Notes under the pieces: generated by a model
The model's input: the letters and a program-made list of their open reading frames with translations, nothing else
The model's database searches: none
Told to the model about the DNA's origin: nothing
Part shown: positions 53,966 through 62,304 of the stretch, piece after piece
How the letters are laid out: each line of letters begins with the position of its first letter
How positions within the stretch are numbered: the stretch's first letter is position 1
DNA from: CAXQZM01 sp964228455
GTDB taxonomy: Bacteria > Pseudomonadota > Alphaproteobacteria > UBA7985
Length of the DNA: 64,000 bases
Reading direction: 5' to 3'
NCBI GenBank assembly: GCA_964228455.1
Contig: CAXQZM010000070.1
Location: 1 to 64,000, forward strand
Translations under genes and position numbers: made by a program

Positions 53966-54372
53966 GCGGTATGAAGAAAAAGGTCATTAAATCTGATGCT
54001 GAATGGAGAGCGCATCTCTCACCTGAGGCATATCGTGTAATGCGAAAACAAGGAACCGAGCATCCAGGAAGTTCCCCTCTCAACCATATAATTAGCTCGG
54101 GTCGTTTTCATTGCGCAGGCTGCGGAAGTCCTTTGTTTGATTCCGCCACCAAATATGAAAGTGGGTCAGGGTGGCCATCTTTCTATGCTCCTATTTCCGA
54201 AGATGCCGTAAGCACACAGACTGATAACAGTTACTTCATGACTCGTAATGAGGTACATTGCAGTCATTGTAAAGGCCACCTTGGTCATGTTTTCCCCGAT
54301 GGGCCACAGCCCACTGGAATGCGTTACTGTATGAACGGAGTGGCATTAGAATTTATACCTGAAACTGAATAG
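53962..54372 (+). CDS. msrB: Methionine-R-sulfoxide reductase B
   Basis: A 136-residue enzyme reducing methionine-R-sulfoxide. The four structural zinc Cys are in CAGC and CSHC, the substrate loop is SGSGWPSFYAP, and the catalytic Cys is in RYCMNGVALEF. The resolving position is Thr/Ser rather than Cys in the usual place, as in many forms that use a different thiol. Co-translated with the GNAT gene. Confidence 0.95.
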   Translation: MSGMKKKVIKSDAEWRAHLSPEAYRVMRKQGTEHPGSSPLNHIISSGRFHCAGCGSPLFDSATKYESGSGWPSFYAPISEDAVSTQTDNSYFMTRNEVHCSHCKGHLGHVFPDGPQPTGMRYCMNGVALEFIPETE

Positions 54373-54427
54373 CCTCATATGGTTACCTACTTATGAAGGA
54401 TATAAAAACGCTCCCTATTAGATAGCC

Positions 54428-54456
54428 CTTGAAAGACTTTTTTTGAATCACCATTT
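54428..54456 (+). promoter_or_regulatory. Candidate RpoH promoter for hsp20
   Basis: CTTGAAA (54428-54434) is a perfect sigma-32 -35; after 15 bases ACCATTT (54450-54456) matches CCCATNT in six of seven positions. Transcription would start near 54463, leaving a leader of about 105 bases. Confidence 0.5.
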
Positions 54457-54462
54457 CTTAGT

Positions 54463-54571
54463 CACTGAATGATGCTAGCCTGCCGAATGAGGGGGTTACG
54501 CATCGGGCAGTGGGCGCCAAATTTTTGGGTCCGTTATTAATGTCGCTTTAGAAAAAAGGATATGAACTATG
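54463..54571 (+). promoter_or_regulatory. Candidate ROSE/fourU-like RNA thermometer in the hsp20 leader
   Basis: The leader has a first hairpin, CTGCC (54480-54484) with GGCAG (54506-54510), extended by GA/TC across a one-base bulge. A second helix pairs GTCCGTTATT (54529-54538) with AAAAAAGGAT (54552-54561), with two mismatches, covering the Shine-Dalgarno AAGGA ahead of the ATG at 54569. A weak mismatched stem over the ribosome site is the design of ROSE-type thermometers on alphaproteobacterial small heat-shock genes. No characteristic ROSE UUGCU core was seen. Confidence 0.4.
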
Positions 54572-55048
54572 CCGACTTATGACTTTACTCCACTATTCCG
54601 CACAGCCGTTGGGTTCGATCGAATGAGCAAATTGGCTGATCGAGCACTTCGTATGGATGAACAAGCTAGCGCTTATCCTCCATATAATATCGAGAAAGTG
54701 TCAGAAGATGACTACAGAATCACTATGGCAGTTGCTGGTTTTGGAGATTCCGAAATAGATATAACGGTGCAAGAACACGTGCTAATCGTAAAAGCAAAGA
54801 AACAAAAAGCAGAGGACCAGTCTGATGCAAATTCGGTTTTTCTGCATCGTGGCATTGCCAATCGCTCCTTCGAACGTCGTTTCCAGCTAGCCGACCACAT
54901 ACAGGTCACAGATGCGCGCCTTCAGAATGGGCTGCTTCATATCGACTTGCTCCGTGAAGTCCCTGAGGCACTCAAACCAAGAAAAATTGAGATTAGCCAA
55001 ACCTCTAAGGGTTCAAAATCACGGGTGATTGAGAGCCAAGCAGCTTAA
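54569..55048 (+). CDS. Small heat-shock protein, Hsp20/IbpA class A
   Basis: A 159-residue chaperone. YPPYNIEKVSEDDYRITMAVAGF starts the alpha-crystallin domain, with GIANRSFERRFQLADHI and GLLHIDLLREVPEALKPRKIEI at its end, as in IbpA/HspA-type proteins; the C-terminal I-x-I-like anchor is IEI. It prevents aggregation of unfolded proteins. A sigma-32-like promoter and structured leader precede it, and a terminator follows. Confidence 0.93.
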   Translation: MPTYDFTPLFRTAVGFDRMSKLADRALRMDEQASAYPPYNIEKVSEDDYRITMAVAGFGDSEIDITVQEHVLIVKAKKQKAEDQSDANSVFLHRGIANRSFERRFQLADHIQVTDARLQNGLLHIDLLREVPEALKPRKIEISQTSKGSKSRVIESQAA

Positions 55049-55069
55049 ACAAAGAGCACTATGATCAAG

Positions 55070-55095
55070 GAGGGAGCTCTAAAGCTCCCTTTTTT
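55070..55095 (+). terminator. Rho-independent terminator after hsp20
   Basis: GGGAGCT (55072-55078) pairs with AGCTCCC (55083-55089) around CTAA, followed by six T, 24 bases after the hsp20 stop. Confidence 0.88.
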
Positions 55096-55166
55096 ACCCC
55101 GGGCTTAGCCAACCAGCAAGATTGACCATTACGCACAGCCAAAGTGGACACCAATATATTGCTACC

Positions 55167-56978
55167 TTACTTTGTAGCTAACTCTTCTAGTTCCAACCAC
55201 TCTAATTCGGAAGAATCCAAAGCTTTTGTCAAAGTTTCATGAGCCTCAGTAACTTGCGAAAATTTAATGGGATCATTTGTGTAGAGGCTAGGGTCTGAAA
55301 GTTTACGCTCTAGTGCTCTTATTTTCTTTAGCAGGTCTGATATCTCTGCGGGTAAGATCTTAAGACGTGCTGATTGAGTGAATGTCAGGCCCGATTTCTC
55401 GTTCGATCGTCTAACTTCATTTTTTTCGCTGTTCGAGCTTTTTGAAGCTTTGTGAGGCTTGACCTTTATGCCCTTGGGAACCCACCCTCCTTGGGCGACC
55501 ATATCACTAAAACCGCCAGCGAATTTTTGCAAATTACCAGACCCATCAATCAACAGTGTCGAGGTTACAACTCTGTCTATAAAATCCCTGTCGTGTGAGA
55601 CTAACAAAATAGTCCCCTCGTATTCATCTAGCATCTCTTGCATTAAATCTAAGCTCTCAATATCCAAATCATTTGTTGGCTCATCAAGGATCAACAAATT
55701 CGAGGGATTTGCTAGTTTTTTGGCAAGTAGTAGTCGATTTTTCTCCCCACCTGATAGGCCTGATATGGGGCTTCGAACTTGATCATCTCCAAATCCAAAA
55801 TCACGAAGATAGGTCACAACATGTTTAGCTTTGCCTTGGACCACAATTGAGTCGCCGCCTACGTCAGCGATATAATCCCAGACTCGCTCTGAATCTTTAA
55901 GAGAGTCCCGACGTTGGTCTACCCATGTGGGTTCTAAGTTTGTACCATGTTTTATGTTTCCGGAGTCTGTCTCTTCCTCGCCCATTAGTAGCCGAATAAG
56001 TGTAGTTTTTCCTGCTCCGTTAGGACCCACCAGCCCTACGCGATCGCCACGCGAGATTCTCAGATTAAAAGGCTTGAAAAGGGTCCGATTTCCAAAAACC
56101 TTCGAGATATTAAAAGCTTCGATAACGCGCTTGCCACTAACTTGCCCTTGGTCAAGTTCGATTTTCATTACGCGCTCTTGTCGTTGATTGATGCGTCTTT
56201 GTTCTCTTAAATCGCCCAAACGACGGAGACGACCCATATTCCGCCTTCTCCGCCCAGAAATTCCCTCAACAGACCAAACTCGTTCCTGCTCAATGAGCCG
56301 ATCTAACTTGTGCTGTGCAACTTTTTCTTGCTCTATCAGTTCCAGAGACCACTCTTCAAAATAATGATAAGATTTATCGAGACGCTTAATCTTGCGTTGG
56401 TCCAACCAAAGCACACAGTTAGATAGTCGCTCGAGAAACGCACGGTCATGCGAGATGGTTAACAAGGCACCTTCATAAGCGGCTAGGCGTGCCTCTAGCC
56501 ATTCAATGGCGTGGATATCTAAGTGATTAGTAGGCTCATCAAGAAGCAAGATATCGGGCTGGCTTACTAAAACTTTGATCAAAGCCGCTTTGCGCGCTTC
56601 TCCGCCAGATAAGCTCCTAGGATCACACCCAACATTTATGCCTAACTCGTCAGCCAAAAGAGCAACTCTGTAGTCATCTATGCTGGCCCCATCTTCGAGG
56701 CTCTCGATCATAAAGTGCCCAACTGTTTCATAACCGCTAAAGTCTGGGTCTTGATCGAGGTATGCCATGTGCACCCCAGGTTGCACCCATCTCTCTCCAC
56801 CGTCGGGCTCAATAATTCCAGCAATAGTCTTGAGAAGCGTAGATTTACCTGAACCGTTGCGACCAACTAAAACAGCGCGATCGCGCGCACCCATATGAAG
56901 CTCTAGATCTTGGAAGAGATGCGCTCGACCTAATTTGAAGGATAAATCCCGTAGAGATAGAATTGGAGGGGCGTTCAT
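55167..56978 (-). CDS. ABC-F family ATPase (Uup-like)
   Basis: A 603-residue soluble protein with two ABC domains and no membrane helices: Walker A GRNGSGKST and GPNGAGKTT, signatures LSGGEARKAALIKVL and LSGGEKNRLLLAKKL, Walker B LLLDEPTNHLDI and LILDEPTNDLDI. A C-terminal Uup-type coiled coil occupies about 530-603. ABC-F proteins act on the ribosome or, for Uup, in DNA repair and ribosome function. Monocistronic, divergent from the 2OG oxygenase gene. Confidence 0.9.
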   Translation of the reverse strand: MNAPPILSLRDLSFKLGRAHLFQDLELHMGARDRAVLVGRNGSGKSTLLKTIAGIIEPDGGERWVQPGVHMAYLDQDPDFSGYETVGHFMIESLEDGASIDDYRVALLADELGINVGCDPRSLSGGEARKAALIKVLVSQPDILLLDEPTNHLDIHAIEWLEARLAAYEGALLTISHDRAFLERLSNCVLWLDQRKIKRLDKSYHYFEEWSLELIEQEKVAQHKLDRLIEQERVWSVEGISGRRRRNMGRLRRLGDLREQRRINQRQERVMKIELDQGQVSGKRVIEAFNISKVFGNRTLFKPFNLRISRGDRVGLVGPNGAGKTTLIRLLMGEEETDSGNIKHGTNLEPTWVDQRRDSLKDSERVWDYIADVGGDSIVVQGKAKHVVTYLRDFGFGDDQVRSPISGLSGGEKNRLLLAKKLANPSNLLILDEPTNDLDIESLDLMQEMLDEYEGTILLVSHDRDFIDRVVTSTLLIDGSGNLQKFAGGFSDMVAQGGWVPKGIKVKPHKASKSSNSEKNEVRRSNEKSGLTFTQSARLKILPAEISDLLKKIRALERKLSDPSLYTNDPIKFSQVTEAHETLTKALDSSELEWLELEELATK

Positions 56979-57060
56979 CGAAATTCCATGAAGGCAGACC
57001 TGTTAAACCGTCAATGATTTAATCTAGAATTATCAATCAATTTAGCGAATAAGCATCCGC

Positions 57061-57837
57061 ATGCTTGAGCAATTTGTTGACCTAAGTCGCCATAATATCA
57101 AAAACGATAATTACGCGGCTACCTGTCGATCTCGATTAGATTCTAAAGGCGTTCTTTGTTTGCCAAAATTTTTGAAGCCGGAAGTACTGCACGCATTAGT
57201 TGATGCGGCAGCAGAGGTGGAAAAACATGCATATTTTACCACATCAACGCACAATGTTTATTTAACGCCAAAGAATCCGGAGTTACCAAAAAGTCATGTG
57301 TTTAATCTGCAGGTAGTCTCAACTAAAGGTTGTGTTTGTGATGATATAATTTCAGCTAACTCACCATTACGTCATATTTATAACAACGCTGACTTTAAAA
57401 AATTTATATGCCAAGTTGTCGGAGTAGATTCTCTTTTCCCTTACGAGGATCCGCTCTCATCCATCAACATTCACTATGCACCCAAGGGAAAGGAACTAGG
57501 ATGGCATTTTGATAACTCAGAGTTCGCAATCACACTTCTTCTACAGGCGCCAGAAGCGGGCGGAGAGTATCATTATATTAAAGATTTAAGAGATGCTAAT
57601 GCTGGCGAAATGAACTTTGAGGGGGTTAAAGCAGCATTAGAGGGAAGGCTTGAACCCACAGTTCTCCCAATAGAGCCTGGAACTCTCGTGCTCTTTCGAG
57701 GTCGAAACTCATTGCACAGGGTTACACCAACAAAAGGAAAGATTTCCCGCTATTTGGTTGTACTAGCATACAATGGAAAGCCCGGGGTGAGCCTCTCAGA
57801 AACTGCTCGTCAAACATTCTATGGGCGCGTTGTTTGA
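57061..57837 (+). CDS. 2-oxoglutarate/Fe(II)-dependent oxygenase family protein
   Basis: A 258-residue protein with the facial triad layout: HFD in GWHFDNSEFA (about residue 157), the distal His in NSLHRVTPTKG (about 222), and the 2OG-binding Arg in SRYLVVLAY. DPLSSINIHYAPKGKELG precedes the HxD, as in prolyl-hydroxylase/arpA-like proteins. The substrate is unknown. No biosynthetic genes adjoin it. The last part (QTFYGR) resembles the family closing motif. Confidence 0.78.
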   Translation: MLEQFVDLSRHNIKNDNYAATCRSRLDSKGVLCLPKFLKPEVLHALVDAAAEVEKHAYFTTSTHNVYLTPKNPELPKSHVFNLQVVSTKGCVCDDIISANSPLRHIYNNADFKKFICQVVGVDSLFPYEDPLSSINIHYAPKGKELGWHFDNSEFAITLLLQAPEAGGEYHYIKDLRDANAGEMNFEGVKAALEGRLEPTVLPIEPGTLVLFRGRNSLHRVTPTKGKISRYLVVLAYNGKPGVSLSETARQTFYGRVV

Positions 57838-57973
57838 CTCTCGTGAACTAAATCCTTAAGGGGCGCCGATGCTTCAAATTCGTGGTGTGTAACACCATGT
57901 TCGAGAAGGTATTCGAACCCCCTGCTTGGCGAAGGCTCGCTCAGTGGGGTTATTTTGCTTGTGAGGTTTTGGC

Positions 57974-59395
57974 TTGTTCCAAGGACTTTCGGAAAGATTA
58001 GAAGGTGTATTCGGCGGACTCCGTCGGAAGGCCAGGTTAACTGAGGCCGACGTAACCGCCGCCTTGCGCGAAGTTCGTCTTGCTTTGCTGGAGGCGGATG
58101 TAGCATTGCCAGTGGTTAAAGACCTTATGGCTCGCGTTAAAGAGGCTGCCGTAGGTGCTAACCTCGTTAAGAAAATTTCCCCAGATCAGTTAGTTGTAAA
58201 AATAGTTAACGACGAACTTGTCAAAACATTGGGTGATACGATCCATCCCCTCACAGAAGCCAGCGCGCCTCCAACCATTTTTTTAATGGCTGGTCTACAA
58301 GGATCGGGTAAAACAACAACTTCGGCTAAGCTTGGGCTAAAATTTACAAAAGATCGTAAACGGGTTTTGCTGGCATCATTGGACACTCGCCGTCCTGCTG
58401 CTCAAGAACAACTAAAAATTTTAGGGAAACAGACCGGAGTTAACAGCCTGCCGATTGTACCAGGAGAGACGCCGCTTCAGATTGCAAAGCGTGCTCAAAC
58501 AATAGCGGCGCTTGAAGGCTACGACATACTTATCTTGGACTCCGCTGGGCGGCTCTCGATTGATGATGAATTAATGAACGAGCTAGTTGGTGTTCGCGAC
58601 GCTACCGCTCCGCACGAAACACTTCTTGTTGCAGATGCAATGACTGGTCAAGATGCGGTTAATACCGCGAAAATATTTGAAGAGCGAATAGGGGTAACGG
58701 GTCTAGTTCTAACGCGAGTGGACGGGGACGCGCGAGGAGGTGCAGCCCTTTCTATGAGGGCCATAACCGGTAAGCCAGTCAAGCTTCTCGGCACAGGTGA
58801 AAAAATGGACGCGCTTGAGGAGTTTCACCCAACTCGCATTGCGTCTCGCATCCTAGGCATGGGCGATGTAGTATCACTCGTTGAGAAAGCACAGGAACTT
58901 CAGGAAGAAGGTGAAGCGGAACGGTTGCAGGCAAAACTTTCTAAAGGTCAGTTCGACTTGAATGATATGGCAGACCAAATGAAAAAAATTTCAAAGCTCG
59001 GTGGCATTGGTGGGCTTATGTCTATGATGCCTGGCATGGGTGGCATGAAAAAACAATTAGAGGCCGCCAAAGACCAGATAAATGATAAAGTGGTGTCTCG
59101 ACAGCTTGCTATGATCTCATCCATGACCCCAGGTGAAAGAGCTAAGCCCGAAATTTTAAAGGCTAAGCGCAAGCAACGCATAGCCTCAGGGTCCGGTACG
59201 TCGGTGGCAGATCTCAACAAATTGCTAAAGCAACATCAGGGTATGGCCAAAATGATGAAAAAGGTCAGCAAACAATCTCGAAGAGGCGGAATGCCACAAA
59301 TGCCCTCAGAACTCGAAGTTGGAGACCTCTCCCAACTCGGAAACCTGAAAGGCCTGACAGGCAAATTGCCTAAAGGCTTTCCATTCAAACGCTAA
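57974..59395 (+). CDS. ffh: Signal recognition particle protein Ffh
   Basis: A 473-residue GTPase that targets membrane proteins co-translationally with the 4.5S RNA (39661, minus). The start is TTG (MFQGLSERLEGVFGGL). NG domain: P-loop GLQGSGKTTTSAKLG, DTRRPAAQEQL, DSAGRL (DTAGR variant with Ser), TRVDGDARGGAALS. The Met-rich M domain follows from about 325 (MSMMPGMGGMKKQ). rpsP follows 24 bases later, the common ffh-rpsP order. Confidence 0.96.
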   Translation: MFQGLSERLEGVFGGLRRKARLTEADVTAALREVRLALLEADVALPVVKDLMARVKEAAVGANLVKKISPDQLVVKIVNDELVKTLGDTIHPLTEASAPPTIFLMAGLQGSGKTTTSAKLGLKFTKDRKRVLLASLDTRRPAAQEQLKILGKQTGVNSLPIVPGETPLQIAKRAQTIAALEGYDILILDSAGRLSIDDELMNELVGVRDATAPHETLLVADAMTGQDAVNTAKIFEERIGVTGLVLTRVDGDARGGAALSMRAITGKPVKLLGTGEKMDALEEFHPTRIASRILGMGDVVSLVEKAQELQEEGEAERLQAKLSKGQFDLNDMADQMKKISKLGGIGGLMSMMPGMGGMKKQLEAAKDQINDKVVSRQLAMISSMTPGERAKPEILKAKRKQRIASGSGTSVADLNKLLKQHQGMAKMMKKVSKQSRRGGMPQMPSELEVGDLSQLGNLKGLTGKLPKGFPFKR

Positions 59396-59419
59396 ATCCA
59401 ACAAAAAAGGAAGACAAAC

Positions 59420-59809
59420 ATGGCACTAAAAATTCGTTTAGCACGAGCAGGGGCAAAAAAACGCCCATACTACCGCGTCGTCGTGGCTGATAGCCGCATG
59501 CCTCGCGATGGTCGCTTTATCGAGCGTGTGGGTTCATATAACCCAATGGTCCCTAAAGATCATGACGAGCGGCTTACGTTAGATGGCGAAAAAATTGCGG
59601 AATGGGTGGAAAAAGGAGCTCGACCAACCGACCGAGTTGCGCGATTGATGTCACAGGCTGGATTAGGTGAGGCTCCAGCCATTCCCCAGCAAACTAAGCA
59701 AAATCAGCCCAAGAAAAAAGCCCAAGAACGCGCTGAGGAAAAGGCACAAAAAGTAGCAGAAGCAGCGGCAGCTGAAGAAGCACCAGCTGAAGAAGCGCCA
59801 GCTGAGTAA
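59420..59809 (+). CDS. rpsP: 30S ribosomal protein S16
   Basis: A 129-residue ribosomal protein. MALKIRLARAGAKKRPYYRVVVADSRMPRDGRFIERVGSYNP-type sequence is diagnostic over residues 1-80. The C-terminal tail (about 88-129) is an Ala/Glu/Lys-rich extension with EEAPAEEAPAE repeats, longer than in E. coli (82). Normally rimM, trmD and rplS follow; here a terminator does. Confidence 0.95.
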   Translation: MALKIRLARAGAKKRPYYRVVVADSRMPRDGRFIERVGSYNPMVPKDHDERLTLDGEKIAEWVEKGARPTDRVARLMSQAGLGEAPAIPQQTKQNQPKKKAQERAEEKAQKVAEAAAAEEAPAEEAPAE

Positions 59810-59847
59810 ACAAAAATAGTACACGCCGAAACATTAGTGGCGCGGTT

Positions 59848-59891
59848 GTCTCCTGATTATTTAACCGAGGTAATTAGGAGACTATTTTTTA
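59848..59891 (+). terminator. Rho-independent terminator after rpsP
   Basis: GTCTCCTGATTA (59848-59859) pairs over twelve positions with TAATTAGGAGAC (59871-59882), one G-T wobble, followed by TATTTTTT. It ends the ffh-rpsP unit, confirming that rimM-trmD-rplS are not co-transcribed here. Confidence 0.9.
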
Positions 59892-59978
59892 TCCTGAGTA
59901 AACTTTTGAGGCACGATTCTATGAAATTAGATTGCGGAAACTGTTTGTCTCATCTCAGATAGAGCTAAATTAGCGACC

Positions 59979-60007
59979 CTTGACCTTGAGGCTCTGGTTG
60001 CCCACTT
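59979..60007 (+). promoter_or_regulatory. Candidate RpoH promoter for hslVU
   Basis: CTTGACC (59979-59985) is followed after 15 bases by CCCACTT (60001-60007), near the sigma-32 consensus and with the same 15-base spacer as the hsp20 candidate. The predicted start of transcription is only a few bases before the hslV ATG. Confidence 0.45.
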
Positions 60008-60020
60008 TCGATTAATGAAC

Positions 60021-60569
60021 ATGAGCACTGATCAAACTATGCATGCCACAACTATCCTAACGGTTAGAAAAGGCAATCAAATTGTGGTCGCTGGAGACGG
60101 ACAAGTTTCGATGGGCCCCACGATCGTAAAAGGCACTGCGCGCAAAGTAAGAAGGCTAGGAAAGACAAACGAAATCATTACAGGTTTTGCCGGAGCGACT
60201 GCTGACGCGTTCACGCTATTTGAATTGCTGGAATCCAAGCTAGAAAAACACAGTGGCCAATTGATGCGAGCAGCTGTTGAATTAGCAAAAGAATGGCGAC
60301 AAGACCGAATGCTACGGAGGCTGGAGGCATTACTAATTGTCGTCGACAAGGAGCATAGTTTAATGATTTCTGGAACGGGGGATGTGCTTGATTCGGAAGA
60401 TGGCATCATAGCGATTGGATCAGGTGGAAACTATGCGCTCGCCGCCGCCCGAGCACTTTCAGATCAAGATATGACTGCGGAGGAGATAGCTCGTAAGGCC
60501 ATGAAAATCGCTGGAGATATCTGTGTGTACACTAATCATAGCCTAGTTATTGAGACCATTAACCTCTAA
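60021..60569 (+). CDS. hslV: ATP-dependent protease subunit HslV
   Basis: A 182-residue threonine protease of the HslUV (ClpQY) complex. The catalytic Thr is the first Thr of HATTILTVRKG after processing; GDGQVSMGPTIVKGTARKVRRL and GIIAIGSGGNYALAAARAL match the family. The ATG at 60021 best fits homologues; 60015 is also in frame. A sigma-32-like promoter precedes it. hslU follows 42 bases later. Confidence 0.95.
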   Translation: MSTDQTMHATTILTVRKGNQIVVAGDGQVSMGPTIVKGTARKVRRLGKTNEIITGFAGATADAFTLFELLESKLEKHSGQLMRAAVELAKEWRQDRMLRRLEALLIVVDKEHSLMISGTGDVLDSEDGIIAIGSGGNYALAAARALSDQDMTAEEIARKAMKIAGDICVYTNHSLVIETINL

Positions 60570-60611
60570 CCCGACAGTACGCCTGTAACGCGACCAAACG
60601 AAATTATTCTT

Positions 60612-61919
60612 ATGAAATCTGCTGCTTACACACCTCGAGAAATTGTTCACGAGTTAGATCGTCACATTGTTGGGCAGCTTGAGGCAAAGCGGGCCGTAGC
60701 AATTGCACTTCGAAATCGATGGCGTCGCCAGCAGCTAGATGAAGCGCTCGCGGAAGAGGTGACCCCAAAGAATATTCTTATGATTGGGCCAACGGGATGC
60801 GGCAAAACTGAGATTGCACGGCGTTTGGCAAAATTAGCCGATGCACCGTTCACAAAAATAGAAGCCACAAAATTCACCGAAGTTGGTTATGTAGGTAGAG
60901 ATGTAGAATCAATTATCAGGGACTTGGTTGAGGTAGGCATAAAGCAGACTCGTGATACTCAAATGAAATCAGTTAGGGCTGCTGCCGAAGATGCTGCAGA
61001 AGATCGGGTTCTTGATGTTTTTGTAGGTGCGACTGCCAGCGAAGAAACTCGACAAAAATTTCGAAAAAAGCTTCGTCAAGGCGATCTTAATGACAAAGAA
61101 ATAGAAATAGAGATCCTTGATAAAAAGAGCGGTCTGCCAACCATGGATATCCCGGGGATGCCTGGCGGACAAGTTGGTATGCTAGATCTTGGCGATCTAC
61201 TTGGATCTAAAGGAAGACCAACCAAACGTAAGATGGCCGTCAAAACAGCGCTCGAAGCCGTTACCGAAGAAGAGGCTGACAAACGATTAGATCAAGAAAG
61301 TCTGCAGGCTGAAGCAATAAGTTCTGTTGAAAATAACGGGATCGTTTTCATCGATGAAATCGATAAGATTGCTATAAGTGAACAAAGGGGCGGAGGCGCT
61401 GTTAGCAGGGAAGGAGTCCAACGTGATCTTCTTCCACTGATTGAAGGCACACAAGTTTCAACAAAGCACGGCATAGTAAAAACGGATCATATTCTTTTCA
61501 TAGCCTCGGGTGCCTTTCATCTATCCAAACCGAGCGACTTATTACCAGAGTTACAAGGTAGGCTCCCGATACGTGTAGAACTAACAGCACTTAGCAAAGA
61601 GGACTTCCGCAGAATTCTAGCCGATACTGAGCATTCCTTGTTGAAACAGTATCGTGCGCTCCTGGGCACTGAAGGTTTATCAGTAAAATTTTCAGAAGAA
61701 GCTATAGACCGACTTGCGGAGCTTTCCTTCAACATCAACGAAAGTGTCGAGAATATCGGTGCCAGGCGACTGGCAACAGTTATGGAAAGACTTTTGGAAG
61801 ATATCTCTTTCACTGCGCCTGATAAGGGCGAGGATAGTATCCTAATCGACCGTGCTTTAGTTGATGAACGTGTTGGTATCCTTAGTGATCAAACAGATCT
61901 AAGTAGATTTATCCTCTAA
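60612..61919 (+). CDS. hslU: ATP-dependent protease ATPase subunit HslU
   Basis: A 435-residue AAA+ unfoldase. It opens with TPREIVHELDRHIVGQ. Walker A is GPTGCGKTEIARRLA, the pore loop region is GYVGRD, Walker B is VFIDEIDKIA, and the sensor 2 region NIGARRLATVMERLLEDISF ends near the C-terminal DLSRFIL that docks into HslV. The I domain (about 110-230) is present. Its last 21 bases overlap the convergent XRE regulator gene. Confidence 0.96.
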   Translation: MKSAAYTPREIVHELDRHIVGQLEAKRAVAIALRNRWRRQQLDEALAEEVTPKNILMIGPTGCGKTEIARRLAKLADAPFTKIEATKFTEVGYVGRDVESIIRDLVEVGIKQTRDTQMKSVRAAAEDAAEDRVLDVFVGATASEETRQKFRKKLRQGDLNDKEIEIEILDKKSGLPTMDIPGMPGGQVGMLDLGDLLGSKGRPTKRKMAVKTALEAVTEEEADKRLDQESLQAEAISSVENNGIVFIDEIDKIAISEQRGGGAVSREGVQRDLLPLIEGTQVSTKHGIVKTDHILFIASGAFHLSKPSDLLPELQGRLPIRVELTALSKEDFRRILADTEHSLLKQYRALLGTEGLSVKFSEEAIDRLAELSFNINESVENIGARRLATVMERLLEDISFTAPDKGEDSILIDRALVDERVGILSDQTDLSRFIL

Positions 61920-62195
61920 AGCTCTAAGCTTCTTTAACTTTTTATTTCGAAGCTTTTCGTCGTTACCGGCTAACTTCACGGCTATTGGTTCTTTCGTTTT
62001 TTTCACTTTTAGGCCATCAAAATCGTATCGGCCCTGACGCAAGGCCCAGCAGGCCAGCGCCATAGATCTGGGTATGGAATGACCTTGCTTCTCATAATTC
62101 TGGAACATTCGCAACTTTAAGCCAAGGGCAAGAGCAGCCTCACTTTGGGTTAAGGCCAATGCTTTGCGCCAGATCTTTAGACCCGCGCCAGTCAT
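61899..62195 (-). CDS. XRE-family (Cro/CI-type) transcriptional regulator
   Basis: A 98-residue protein with an N-terminal helix-turn-helix (about 5-60: KIWRKALALTQSEAALALGLKLRMFQNYEKQG), recognition helix LKLRMFQNYE, and a basic C-terminal tail rich in Lys. It is probably a repressor. The frame is open to 62336, but the region 62238-62289 holds two palindromes of operator type, so the ATG at 62195 is preferred. It is divergent from a 48-residue gene and overlaps hslU's 3' end by 21 bases. Confidence 0.75.
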   Translation of the reverse strand: MTGAGLKIWRKALALTQSEAALALGLKLRMFQNYEKQGHSIPRSMALACWALRQGRYDFDGLKVKKTKEPIAVKLAGNDEKLRNKKLKKLRALEDKST

Positions 62196-62237
62196 ATTAG
62201 AGTGTTTCTTAAATGCCACGTTCTTTTCACCAAATTT

Positions 62238-62289
62238 ATATGCAATACTTGCGTATTTTTTGAGGTTAATATATGCATAATGTGCATAT
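62238..62289. promoter_or_regulatory. Two tandem operators ATATGCA-N5-TGC(A/G)TAT
   Basis: Site 1 is ATATGCA (62238-62244) N5 TGCGTAT (62250-62256); site 2 is ATATGCA (62271-62277) N5 TGCATAT (62283-62289). Both are 19-base inverted repeats with identical spacing, differing at one position, and start 33 bases apart, about three helical turns. They lie between the divergent starts of the XRE gene and the small gene, as expected for an autoregulated operator binding XRE dimers on one face. Confidence 0.65.
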
Positions 62290-62304
62290 TTTGAGAGTAA
62301 CAGT

